From the NCBI GenBank assembly GCA_024638915.1, contig JAHEJJ010000014.1, positions 1 through 52,744 of the forward strand: a DNA stretch of 52,744 nucleotides, written 5' to 3'. The number at the start of each line of letters is the position of its first letter. Positions within the stretch are counted from its first letter, which is position 1. Below the pieces are notes generated by a model. The model was given only the letters and a program-made list of their open reading frames with translations, did not search any database and was not told where the DNA came from. The stretch is from Robiginitalea sp. GTDB lineage: Bacteria > Bacteroidota > Bacteroidia > Flavobacteriales > Flavobacteriaceae. A program made the position numbers and the translations under genes. This document shows positions 16,751 through 23,152 of this stretch, one piece after another.

Positions 16751-17035
16751 TTAATCATCATAGCTTATCCGGTCTCGAATACCCCCACCAGCTCGGTGAA
16801 TAATGACATCGGCCTTGTATTTTCTAGCTAAACTTTTGGCCTTGCGTATGGCTGTGCTCTGTTTTCGATGTTTGCTCGTTATACGCTTGTTACCTTCGCG
16901 ACGCACTGCCCAACCATCCTCATAGGGGACCACATGCTGGTGCCAGGTTCGGCCCCGTTTGTTACGTTTTGAGCTGTTAAAAAAGACCTCCAGGAGTTCA
17001 ATAAGGATGCGTAACCAGGATTTGCCTTTAGCCAT
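16751..17035 (-). CDS. DUF2188 domain protein
   Basis: A 94-residue protein. Residues about 30-94 match the DUF2188 pattern: HVVPYEDGWAVRREGNKR, then a helix with AIRKAKSLARKYKADVIIH and the closing GGIRDRISYDD. This small domain is common in bacteria and appears in stress-related clusters, but its role is unknown. The first 28 residues are a more variable hydrophobic-then-basic extension. The gene sits between the two short repeats (16648 and 17117) in the accessory patch, so it may have arrived with them. Confidence 0.82.
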   Translation of the reverse strand: MAKGKSWLRILIELLEVFFNSSKRNKRGRTWHQHVVPYEDGWAVRREGNKRITSKHRKQSTAIRKAKSLARKYKADVIIHRAGGGIRDRISYDD

Positions 17036-17116
17036 TTACCTATTTTATTCGTTTCGAAGATACTGGTAATCCCCGACATTCCATTGATGAGGTAGGAGTG
17101 GTGTAACGTATAGATG

Positions 17117-17166
17117 AATGTACAGCGAACGTTTTTAGCGAGGAGCGAGTAGGTGTGCTGGCTTTC
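17117..17166. repeat. Short imperfect repeat, copy 2 (partner at 16648-16697)
   Basis: Second copy of the roughly 50-base repeat, on the far side of the DUF2188 gene and in the same orientation. It lies in the 152-base gap before the DUF427 gene; an apparent minus-strand frame here has no family features and is taken as a relic. Confidence 0.4.
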
Positions 17167-17187
17167 GAAAAAGGCGAATAAACATAA

Positions 17188-17757
17188 TTACCAATGCCCT
17201 GTACCTGACTCTCCTTTAAATGGACCACAGAGGTCATCGGTTATCCACCCGGCATAAAAGCCACCCGGCTGAGGAATCACCTTTTCTCCATTTAAAAAGC
17301 AATCCAAATTTTGCGGATAAAATGCTACATGATCGCGTAGTGGTTCGTAGACCTCAAAAGGCGTGGGATATGACCAGGCGACGGCTTTGTTCGGGGCCTC
17401 TTTCAAGGCCCAATAGATCGCTTTTCCTTTCCACTCGCAGAGGGAGCTGCGCTTCGGCAGGGGGACCAATAGGTCAAAAACAATATCCTCCGGCGGCACA
17501 TAATAGGTAGGGGGACTAGCCGTTTCCAAAAGCTCTAAGGCCTTGGAGGAACGCGCAAGCTGTACCCCGCTGCTGCGTACTTCCACTTCTTTGGGGGAAT
17601 GCGCCAGGGCGGGGGGTCTGGGAAAATCCCAAACGGAGCGTTGCCCCGTTTTTGGTTGATCCGCAAAGGGTGGGCGCGTTTCTCCGGTGTACTGCCATTT
17701 CTCACGGGACTTTAAAATCCACTCGGGCACCATATTTCCCTTGTTGTTATTTGTCAT
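17188..17757 (-). CDS. DUF427 domain protein
   Basis: About 189 residues from the ATG at 17757; an upstream in-frame start at 17778 would overlap the preceding stop. The protein shows the DUF427 signatures: SVWDFPRPPAL near residue 41, YYVPPEDI near 85, CEWKGKAIYW near 107 and AVAWSYPTPF near 124. The fold is a small beta-rich domain of unknown biochemical role, often found near DoxX or redox genes. It starts one base before the stop region of the DoxX gene upstream, so the two are co-transcribed. The gene looks richer in G and C than its neighbours (for example 17590-17640), which fits acquisition from elsewhere. Confidence 0.85.
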   Translation of the reverse strand: MTNNNKGNMVPEWILKSREKWQYTGETRPPFADQPKTGQRSVWDFPRPPALAHSPKEVEVRSSGVQLARSSKALELLETASPPTYYVPPEDIVFDLLVPLPKRSSLCEWKGKAIYWALKEAPNKAVAWSYPTPFEVYEPLRDHVAFYPQNLDCFLNGEKVIPQPGGFYAGWITDDLCGPFKGESGTGHW

Positions 17758-17758
17758 T

Positions 17759-18136
17759 TCAGAACCAGCCTTGATCAAATGCCAGCAACACCAAGGAGAG
17801 AACCAGAAATGAAAATGCCGGAAAGGAGCTTCGAAGCGGATCGTTGATCTTGATGTGCATCGAAATCGCGCCGGCCATCAACACTGCCATAAGTGTAGCA
17901 GCAGGTAGAGTCAATACCGGCACCCAGATGGAAAGCAACAATGCCAGTGCACTAAGTACTTTTAAAGCGCCTACCAAGTACATCATCGTTTCCGATAAGC
18001 CGTAATTTTTAAATTCCTCCTTCATACTCAAGGCTTCACCGCCCCGCCAAGAAGTACTTTTGTTAAAGCGAACAAACCATACGTTGATGATGCTCACGAA
18101 AATGAAAATCTTAATGACTATAATTACATATTCCAT
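17759..18136 (-). CDS. DoxX family membrane protein
   Basis: A 125-residue protein with four hydrophobic helices (about 4-21, 51-70, 73-92 and 102-120). The loop motif EEFKNYGLSETMMYLVGALKVL and the following INDPLRSSFPAF are typical of DoxX-like proteins, which are small inner-membrane subunits associated with thiosulfate or quinone redox systems and with oxidative stress responses. It is the first gene of a two-gene unit with DUF427 and is divergent, 50 bases away, from a second DoxX-like gene with the same KxYGLS and SSPAF/SSFPAF motifs, so the two are probably paralogues. Confidence 0.82.
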   Translation of the reverse strand: MEYVIIVIKIFIFVSIINVWFVRFNKSTSWRGGEALSMKEEFKNYGLSETMMYLVGALKVLSALALLLSIWVPVLTLPAATLMAVLMAGAISMHIKINDPLRSSFPAFSFLVLSLVLLAFDQGWF

Positions 18137-18186
18137 AATTCAAAAGTTAAGTTATTTTAAGTTACTATTGTTGGTAAAGCGATTTA

Positions 18187-18534
18187 ATGTCACCTATTTT
18201 TTTAAACATACTCATTGGGTTCTCTGCCCTTTCGTTCCTTTTTTTCGGATATGCCTGTTTGACTGCGCCATATATGGTGACGGAATTCAAAAGATATGGG
18301 TTAAGCCGATACAGAAAACTCAATGGTTACCTACAGCTGGCTGGTGGGGTTGCCCTAATCTGGGGATTCTTTTTTAAACCCTTGGCCTTGTTGGGCAGTG
18401 CCGGTTTGGGACTCCTGATGTTTTTAGGTCTCATCTTCCGTATTCGAATAAAAGACTCTGTGCTGCAATCGTCCCCTGCATTTTTCTACATGCTCCTCAA
18501 CGGTTTCATATTTTGGATGCTTTGCCAAAATTAA
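18187..18534 (+). CDS. DoxX-like membrane protein, divergent paralogue of the neighbour
   Basis: A 115-residue protein with four hydrophobic helices (about 4-24, 47-63, 66-84 and 94-111). It shares with its neighbour at 17759-18136 the motifs KRYGLSRYRK, an IRIKD turn and QSSPAFF before the last helix. The 50-base region between the two divergent starts must hold both promoters; no clear TAnnTTTG is visible there. Function unknown beyond membership of the DoxX-like group. Confidence 0.75.
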   Translation: MSPIFLNILIGFSALSFLFFGYACLTAPYMVTEFKRYGLSRYRKLNGYLQLAGGVALIWGFFFKPLALLGSAGLGLLMFLGLIFRIRIKDSVLQSSPAFFYMLLNGFIFWMLCQN

Positions 18535-18739
18535 AATGTTTAATTATTTTATAATAAAGAAACAATTTTTTTGTGTTTTTAGGAGCAGGACAGTAAAAAA
18601 ATAGGAATATATTTCTTAAAAAATACTGCTAAAATTGAATATAGTGATGAAAAAAACCATTTTTTATGGTCAACAGAGCCCCGTTAGATGTACATACGGA
18701 CTGGATATGGTTTGCCTCAAAAATAAAGCAAGGCGTACA

Positions 18740-18980
18740 TCAGATCAAATGCTTCTTCATAAATACTTTTCCGGAGTCTCATTTTAAATAGCCTTCGAAG
18801 TCGTAAGCTAAACGTTTATCGAAAAAGAAAGATATATGCTCGAGCCTAACAGGTGATTTATCTTTTGCAAAAATTACTTTATCATTCTGATGTTCCTTGA
18901 ATCTTCTCGATATTGAGGTTGTAACCGATATAACTTTCAATTCTTGCTTCAAGAATATATACTTTGGACCTCAGATACAT
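18740..18980 (-). pseudogene. Broken GIY-YIG nuclease (frameshift and internal stop)
   Basis: Read on the minus strand from the ATG at 18980, the frame gives VYILEARIESYIG, the GIY-YIG core. It then loses frame, and the next frame continues with VTTSISRRFKEHQ, FAKDKSPVRLEHI and FDKRLAYDFEGYLK. This is followed by a TGA at 18779-18781 and then DSGKVFMKKHLI before a final stop at 18740-18742. Together these pieces reproduce the full 80-85-residue order of small flavobacterial GIY-YIG proteins. One frameshift near 18924 and one nonsense codon make it inactive. Small GIY-YIG genes are often mobile, which fits the accessory character of this stretch. The rest of the 829-base gap between 18535 and 19363 holds an AT-rich segment, repeat copy B and the tmRNA terminator. 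Confidence 0.75.
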
Positions 18981-19066
18981 TGCGATTGCTTTTTAAAGAT
19001 GTAATCTAATCTGAGGCACTGTATGGCACTAGCGGTGTATTTATTTGTACACGGTTCAAAAGTGCA

Positions 19067-19214
19067 ATATTTAATAGAAGCTTTGAGTAAGTGGATCTAA
19101 ATTCACCGCAGCTCGCTGTAGAGAAGCACTAAAATTCCTCTGTAGATTAAGTAAAAAGCCCACCGTCGCTCAGTTAGCACTGAGCTATGGCGAGCGAAGG
19201 TGGAGCCGGGGAGA
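19067..19214. repeat. Imperfect repeat copy B (partner at 16455-16629)
   Basis: This segment aligns with 16455-16629. Near its end it can form a 12-base-pair stem with one mismatch (CCACCGTCGCTC at 19160-19171 with GAGCGAAGGTGG at 19192-19203). It ends with GTGGAGCCGGGGAGA (19200-19214), which is identical to the 3' end of the tmRNA gene at 19363-19377. Read on the minus strand it encodes an uninterrupted peptide with SVLTERRWAFYLIYRG. Confidence 0.5.
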
Positions 19215-19294
19215 GATACCTGTGGTGTTCTCCAGTGGTTCCCGTCCTGTAAATGCAACTTTTCCGTCTTAGCAAGACAGGCGTATTAAAACTA

Positions 19295-19327
19295 AAAAAT
19301 CCGATGAAGTAAACTTCTCGGATTTTT
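19295..19327 (-). terminator. Terminator of ssrA
   Basis: AAAAATCCGA and TCGGATTTTT form a 10-base-pair stem, extended by GAAG/CTTC across a single bulge, with loop TAAA. On the minus strand the stem is followed by a T-rich tract. It lies 37 bases after the tmRNA 3' end. Confidence 0.8.
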
Positions 19328-19363
19328 ATTGTTTCAATCCGCAACAAAAGTTGCGCTTAATCG

Positions 19364-19757
19364 TGGAGCCGGGGAGAATCGAACTCCCGTCCAAACAAGC
19401 AATTACGGTGCTTTCTACATGCTTAGTCTTTGTTCGGTTTTCGATGTGTAACTGACCAAAAACCGCCTATTACACACTTAGCTTCTTAAGGTTTACATCG
19501 TTACCGAAGCCATAACAACGCTATGTTGACTTTTATGGTGCCCCTATAAAGATCGCCGTCAACAAGGGCTATCCAGGGACATCTCGCTTCTCTGCCTTGC
19601 AGAGACGAGGCTAAATCCTACTATAATTCAGATTAAGCGGCAAGAGCGTAGTTATTATCGCCATTTAAAAGTATGAGTCATGAGATTTACGAGCTGTATC
19701 CCAGCGCTCGACATGCTTACATCGCCATTGGTCTCGCTGTCAAAACCAGTCGGCCCC
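19364..19757 (-). ncRNA. ssrA: Transfer-messenger RNA (tmRNA), tag (A)GDNNYALAA
   Basis: The minus strand begins GGGGCCGACTGGTTTTGAC and ends with GGGAGTTCGATTCTCCC then CGGCTCCA. The acceptor stem GGGGCCG/CGGCTCC pairs fully with one G-U pair, and the T arm has the standard GTTCGATTC loop. The tag frame is at 19662-19633: GGC GAT AAT AAC TAC GCT CTT GCC GCT then TAA, giving GDNNYALAA after the charged alanine. The ALAA end is the proteolysis signal. Length is about 394 bases, normal for the family. After the discriminator A the genome reads CG, so CCA is added after transcription. tmRNA with SmpB rescues stalled ribosomes. A TATCTGGT sequence just upstream of 19757 is a weak -7 candidate. 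Confidence 0.97.
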
Positions 19758-19877
19758 AGTGAACCAGATATGCTGTGCATATCGTTTGTGAACTGTCGTG
19801 AGGCGTTCGCTTTTTGGCGATCTGCTTCACGGCATTTTACTTTTTGTTCGTTTTCAAAGATCGTTTTCAGGGCGTTT

Positions 19878-19991
19878 CCTGACCGCTTATTTTTTTCGCT
19901 CAGGACCGGGCTTTCGGTAGTCGCTTCTTTCTTTTCCGCCGATGCGGTAAATCAAGAGAGCTCCAACAAAACCTCAATCCCTAACGCGACT
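19878..19991 (-). ncRNA. Candidate structured RNA upstream of ssrA
   Basis: Three hairpins lie end to end without spacer: AGTCGC (19919-19924) pairs with GCGACT (19986-19991) and encloses a CCGC-CGAT-GCGG hairpin (19936-19947); ACCG (19905-19908) pairs with CGGT (19915-19918); CCTGA (19878-19882) pairs with TCAGG (19900-19904). On the minus strand a perfect -7 element TACCTTTG (plus-strand 19994-20001) lies just before the outer stem, so an RNA starting near 19990 would begin at that stem. No convincing protein frame is present: a long minus frame exists but has a stop at its start and no family features. It may be an independent small RNA or a leader transcribed with ssrA, which begins about 120 bases downstream. 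Family not identified. Confidence 0.45.
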
Positions 19992-20046
19992 GACAAAGGT
20001 ACTCTAAAATTTGGTCTGGTCCTTCGAAATTTTGGCCCGAAACGAT

Positions 20047-20077
20047 TTGCCCAGGATTTCAAATCCATGTATTTTCG
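20047..20077 (+). promoter_or_regulatory. Promoter of the saccharopine dehydrogenase-like gene
   Basis: TTG at 20047-20049 is followed after 20 bases by TATTTTCG at 20070-20077, which differs from TAnnTTTG at one position. The predicted start near 20084 leaves a leader of about 20 bases before the ATG at 20104. Confidence 0.45.
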
Positions 20078-20103
20078 AGCAAAATTTATACCAAATCCAT
20101 CCT

Positions 20104-21306
20104 ATGCATTTTGGAATTATCCAGGAGCGTAAAAACCCGCCAGACCGCCGTGTGGTGCTTTCTCCAAGAGCCTGTCAAACTGTCCTGAATTCCTTCAAAG
20201 AGGCTCAGATAAAAGTGGAACCGTCATTGATAAGGGTCTTTTCGGACAAGGAATACAGAGAGGCCGGAATACCTGTAGCGTCAGATATGGAGAATTGTGA
20301 TGTTCTATTGGGAGTAAAGGAAGTACCGGTAGAAGCCCTCATTCCAAACAAAAAGTATTTTTTCTTTTCCCACACCATAAAAAAACAACCCCATAACCGC
20401 AATTTGCTCCGCGCTATACTGCAGAAGAATATCGAATTGTACGACCACGAAGTAATTACCAATCGCCAGGGTATACGTCTGGTTGCCTTCGGACGCTATG
20501 CAGGAATTGTCGGGGCATATAATGGCATTCGAGCTTTTGGTCTTAAATCGGGCCATTTTCTGTTGCCTAAAGCCAGTGAACTACACGACCGTGAAGCGCT
20601 TATAGACAGGCTTAGAAAAACCGATCTCCCGCCGATAAAGATTTTGCTCACCGGTAAGGGCAGAGTAGGAAACGGGGCTAAGGAAATGCTCGACGGAATG
20701 GGTCTTAAAGAAGTTGGGGTTGAAGATTATTTGAAAAAAAACTTCGAAGTGGCAGTCTATTGCCAGATCGATGTGCTGGACTACAATAGGCGTAAAGACG
20801 GAAAAATCCTGGATGAAATTGATTTTTTTCAAAATGCCCGGGACTACGAATCAACATTTATGCGCTTTGCAATGGTTACCGATCTCTACATGGCCGGACA
20901 TTTCTACGGCCAGGGAGCGCCGTATTTATTTACACGTGCAGATGCCAAAAAATCAGAATTCAGAATCAAATTGGTGGCAGACATCAGTTGTGATGTGGAC
21001 GGCCCGGTAGCTTCAACGATCAGGGCTTCATCTATTGAAAACCCGGTTTATGGTTATGATCCGATCAGCGAAACCGAAGTAGCGTTTGAAGACGCCCAGG
21101 CCATAGGGGTTATGGCGGTAGATAACCTGCCTGCCGAGCTCCCCAGGGATTCCAGCAGCGGATTTGGCCAAGCCTTTGTAAAGCACGTGATCCCCGCATT
21201 TTTTAACGGCGACAAGGACGGGATTCTGGAACGGGCACTGATGACAAGAAACGGTAAGCTCACCTCAAGATATACCTATTTACAAGAATATGTGGATGGG
21301 ACTTGA
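20104..21306 (+). CDS. Saccharopine dehydrogenase / alanine dehydrogenase-PNT-like oxidoreductase
   Basis: A 400-residue protein. The ATG at 20104 is preferred over an in-frame TTG at 20011 because it gives the family opening MHFGIIQERKNPPDRRVVLSP, where Arg and Lys form part of the substrate site. An N-terminal alanine dehydrogenase/transhydrogenase-type domain (about 1-140) includes LGVKEVP and FFSHTIKKQP. A nucleotide-binding segment KILLTGKGRVGNGAKEML begins near residue 180. Late segments such as ADISCDVDGPVASTIRASSIENPVYGY match lysine-forming saccharopine dehydrogenases when read in pieces. The reaction may be NAD-dependent oxidation of an opine-type amino acid, but no lysine pathway genes are nearby. 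It is transcribed divergently from ssrA and the RNA candidate. Confidence 0.8.
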   Translation: MHFGIIQERKNPPDRRVVLSPRACQTVLNSFKEAQIKVEPSLIRVFSDKEYREAGIPVASDMENCDVLLGVKEVPVEALIPNKKYFFFSHTIKKQPHNRNLLRAILQKNIELYDHEVITNRQGIRLVAFGRYAGIVGAYNGIRAFGLKSGHFLLPKASELHDREALIDRLRKTDLPPIKILLTGKGRVGNGAKEMLDGMGLKEVGVEDYLKKNFEVAVYCQIDVLDYNRRKDGKILDEIDFFQNARDYESTFMRFAMVTDLYMAGHFYGQGAPYLFTRADAKKSEFRIKLVADISCDVDGPVASTIRASSIENPVYGYDPISETEVAFEDAQAIGVMAVDNLPAELPRDSSSGFGQAFVKHVIPAFFNGDKDGILERALMTRNGKLTSRYTYLQEYVDGT

Positions 21307-21433
21307 AATACTGATAAAGCAGAACGACGGACATTAAATACCCCTATACCATCAAAATATCCAGCCTCTGGGGTATGGTCAATTGATTAAAAGTTTTTTG
21401 TATCTTCCCTTTCTGCCAACTGATCAAAAAACA

Positions 21434-21727
21434 ATGAAATTCAATTGGAATTCGGCTAATGAAATAGACGAAAAGGTACAGAAGTTTTGTATCGATCTGG
21501 AATATAAACTCCGGCCGAAGATTACTTATTTCCTGATGGCGCATTTAGAAAAGGAATGTTGCGGAGATTTTTCCTGCTTTTACTTCGATGTAGACCTGGA
21601 AAAACTTTATGTGACCATTGCCCGTCCCACGCCATTAAAATTCAAAAGAAGAATCGCGTCTGAATTCGACAGGGTAATCAACCAGAACTTCATCAATGAA
21701 CTGTTACCTGCATTGCAGGCACGATAA
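21434..21727 (+). CDS. Small protein of unknown function
   Basis: A 97-residue protein from the ATG at 21434 (MKFNWNSANE); an in-frame TTG at 21383 would add a hydrophobic tail-like stretch and is not favoured. It has no signal peptide or membrane segment. A central motif EKECCGDFSCFYFDVD (near residues 42-57) holds three cysteines, and the C-terminal half is basic (PLKFKRRIASEF). I do not recognise the family. It lies 127 bases after the oxidoreductase gene and converges with the transglutaminase gene. Confidence 0.6.
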   Translation: MKFNWNSANEIDEKVQKFCIDLEYKLRPKITYFLMAHLEKECCGDFSCFYFDVDLEKLYVTIARPTPLKFKRRIASEFDRVINQNFINELLPALQAR

Positions 21728-21769
21728 CATGTGGGTTTGGCCCTCTTTCCATCAGCATCAAAGCACCAT

Positions 21770-22762
21770 TCAGGGTTGTCTTGGATTTTCGATCTTAAAT
21801 TTTAAAATAGGCCTGTAATCCATAAATACGGTCAGCAAGTGATATTTGTTCGTGAGTCTTTTCTTTAGTTTTATCACAGAGAAATAGGGCTGGTTTTTAG
21901 CCTTTATGATTTCCATCTTTTTCAAGTTCAGTGATCCGTCAATACTGTAATGCATGCTGTTGATCTCGGGTAATTCATCGAACATTATCATATACTCGTT
22001 GTATTCTGCCAGGCTGATGACCCCGCTGGTTTTTGGGGAAAGTTCTACGTCACGAAGAAAATATTCGGGGAAATAACTGGGTTGTTTTTTAAAGGTTACC
22101 GCTGCGACTGGGGTATCCAGCAACTGCCAGGCAGGATTGGCGGGCAGGTGACTTTTGATAAAATCCGCAGGGTCTGGAAAAAAGAACTGATCTATATAAT
22201 TGCCAGACATGAACAGGAGGTTACTTCCAGTCTGACCCAGGGCCCAGGTAGGGTCTACCAGCTTCCATTCGCCTTTGATCTGAACCGCATTCCAGGAGTG
22301 ATTTTTTAAATGGTATTCCCCGTTGTGATCCCGTATATCCGTTTTGGTGATCCCGATTATAATTTCGGATGGAATTTTAAACTGATTGCACAATTCTTTG
22401 AGGATCAGGGAATAATCCAGGCAAACCCCTAGACGCTCCCGGAACGAATGGTCTATTTTTTCCAGTTCGAGCTGCCGTAGCTGGTACCTGCGGCCAATCT
22501 CTGAATAATAGGGGAAATGCTTTTCGGCCTGAAAGATCACATCGAAGCTTCGGCCATAGTCCATGCGATTAACAATCCAGATAAATGCCGCCCGCACTCT
22601 TTCCTCATCGGTAGAGAAGTCGTTCATAATCCTTATTCCAAGGTGTTCCACAGATTTGAAATAAGGGTATTCTCTGACCCGTCGATCTAAATCCCCATAG
22701 TCATTACCATAGACCGTAACCACGGTAAATAGCAATAGCCAAAAGAATTTTCTCACCATCAT
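21770..22762 (-). CDS. Secreted transglutaminase-like protein
   Basis: A 330-residue protein with a signal peptide (FFWLLLFTVVTVYGN). The catalytic triad of the transglutaminase/papain-like fold is visible: Cys in RLGVCLDYSLILKELC near residue 113, His in LKNHSWNAVQIKGEWK near 154 and Asp in LVDPTWALG near 168. The remaining C-terminal 130 residues are strand-rich and lack known motifs. Bacterial members act as proteases or amidases, or crosslink proteins; many flavobacterial ones are of unknown role. It is divergent from the DUF1801 gene with 25 bases between starts. Confidence 0.87.
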   Translation of the reverse strand: MMVRKFFWLLLFTVVTVYGNDYGDLDRRVREYPYFKSVEHLGIRIMNDFSTDEERVRAAFIWIVNRMDYGRSFDVIFQAEKHFPYYSEIGRRYQLRQLELEKIDHSFRERLGVCLDYSLILKELCNQFKIPSEIIIGITKTDIRDHNGEYHLKNHSWNAVQIKGEWKLVDPTWALGQTGSNLLFMSGNYIDQFFFPDPADFIKSHLPANPAWQLLDTPVAAVTFKKQPSYFPEYFLRDVELSPKTSGVISLAEYNEYMIMFDELPEINSMHYSIDGSLNLKKMEIIKAKNQPYFSVIKLKKRLTNKYHLLTVFMDYRPILKFKIENPRQP

Positions 22763-22769
22763 AATTCAC

Positions 22770-22777
22770 GATCTTTG
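22770..22777 (+). promoter_or_regulatory. Possible -7 element for the DUF1801 gene
   Basis: GATCTTTG differs from TAnnTTTG at its first base and lies 10 bases before the ATG at 22788. No clear -33 TTG is present. It falls within the 25-base gap shared with the divergent transglutaminase gene. Confidence 0.3.
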
Positions 22778-22787
22778 TATTAAAGAT

Positions 22788-23147
22788 ATGAATCCTGCCG
22801 AAGAATACATACTAAGTCAGCACGAACCCTACAAAGTTATGTTGCTCTACCTGCAGACGGTCATCGAACAAATCGTACCAGGGGTAGAATTGAAGTTCAA
22901 GTATAAAATTCCATTTTACTATCTCGATGGAAAGCCCTTCTGCTATATGAATCAGGCCAAAAACTATGTAGACCTGGGCTTTTGGAATGCTGCACACTTG
23001 TCGGTACACCTCGATAAGATGGAAACAGCCGGAAGAAAAATAATGCGTTCTCTGCGATATAAAAGTCTGGAAGAAATAGATCTCGCTGTACTCCAGGAAG
23101 TATTGTTGGATGCAGAACGCGTAAAAAACAAAAATTTCTGGAGCTAA
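22788..23147 (+). CDS. DUF1801 (YdhG-like) domain protein
   Basis: A 119-residue cytoplasmic protein. It matches the DUF1801 pattern: a short helix with ILSQHEPYKVMLLYLQTVIEQIVPG, then ELKFKYKIPFYYLDGKPFCYM and YVDLGFWNAAHLS, and a late helix KSLEEIDLAVLQEVLLDA. The fold is an alpha/beta domain found in many bacteria with no firm function. It converges with kdsA, with five bases between the stops. Confidence 0.82.
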   Translation: MNPAEEYILSQHEPYKVMLLYLQTVIEQIVPGVELKFKYKIPFYYLDGKPFCYMNQAKNYVDLGFWNAAHLSVHLDKMETAGRKIMRSLRYKSLEEIDLAVLQEVLLDAERVKNKNFWS

Positions 23148-23152
23148 GCCTT

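Noticed and set aside
17040-17237. Minus-strand frame of 65 codons between DUF2188 and DUF427
   Set aside because: Low-complexity Ser/Thr-rich sequence overlapping the short repeat and the end of the DUF427 gene; taken as a relic of the repeat.
19680-20132. Plus-strand open frame of 150 codons
   Set aside because: It runs across the antisense of the 5' part of ssrA, the structured region and the start of the next gene, has no family features and is explained by these.
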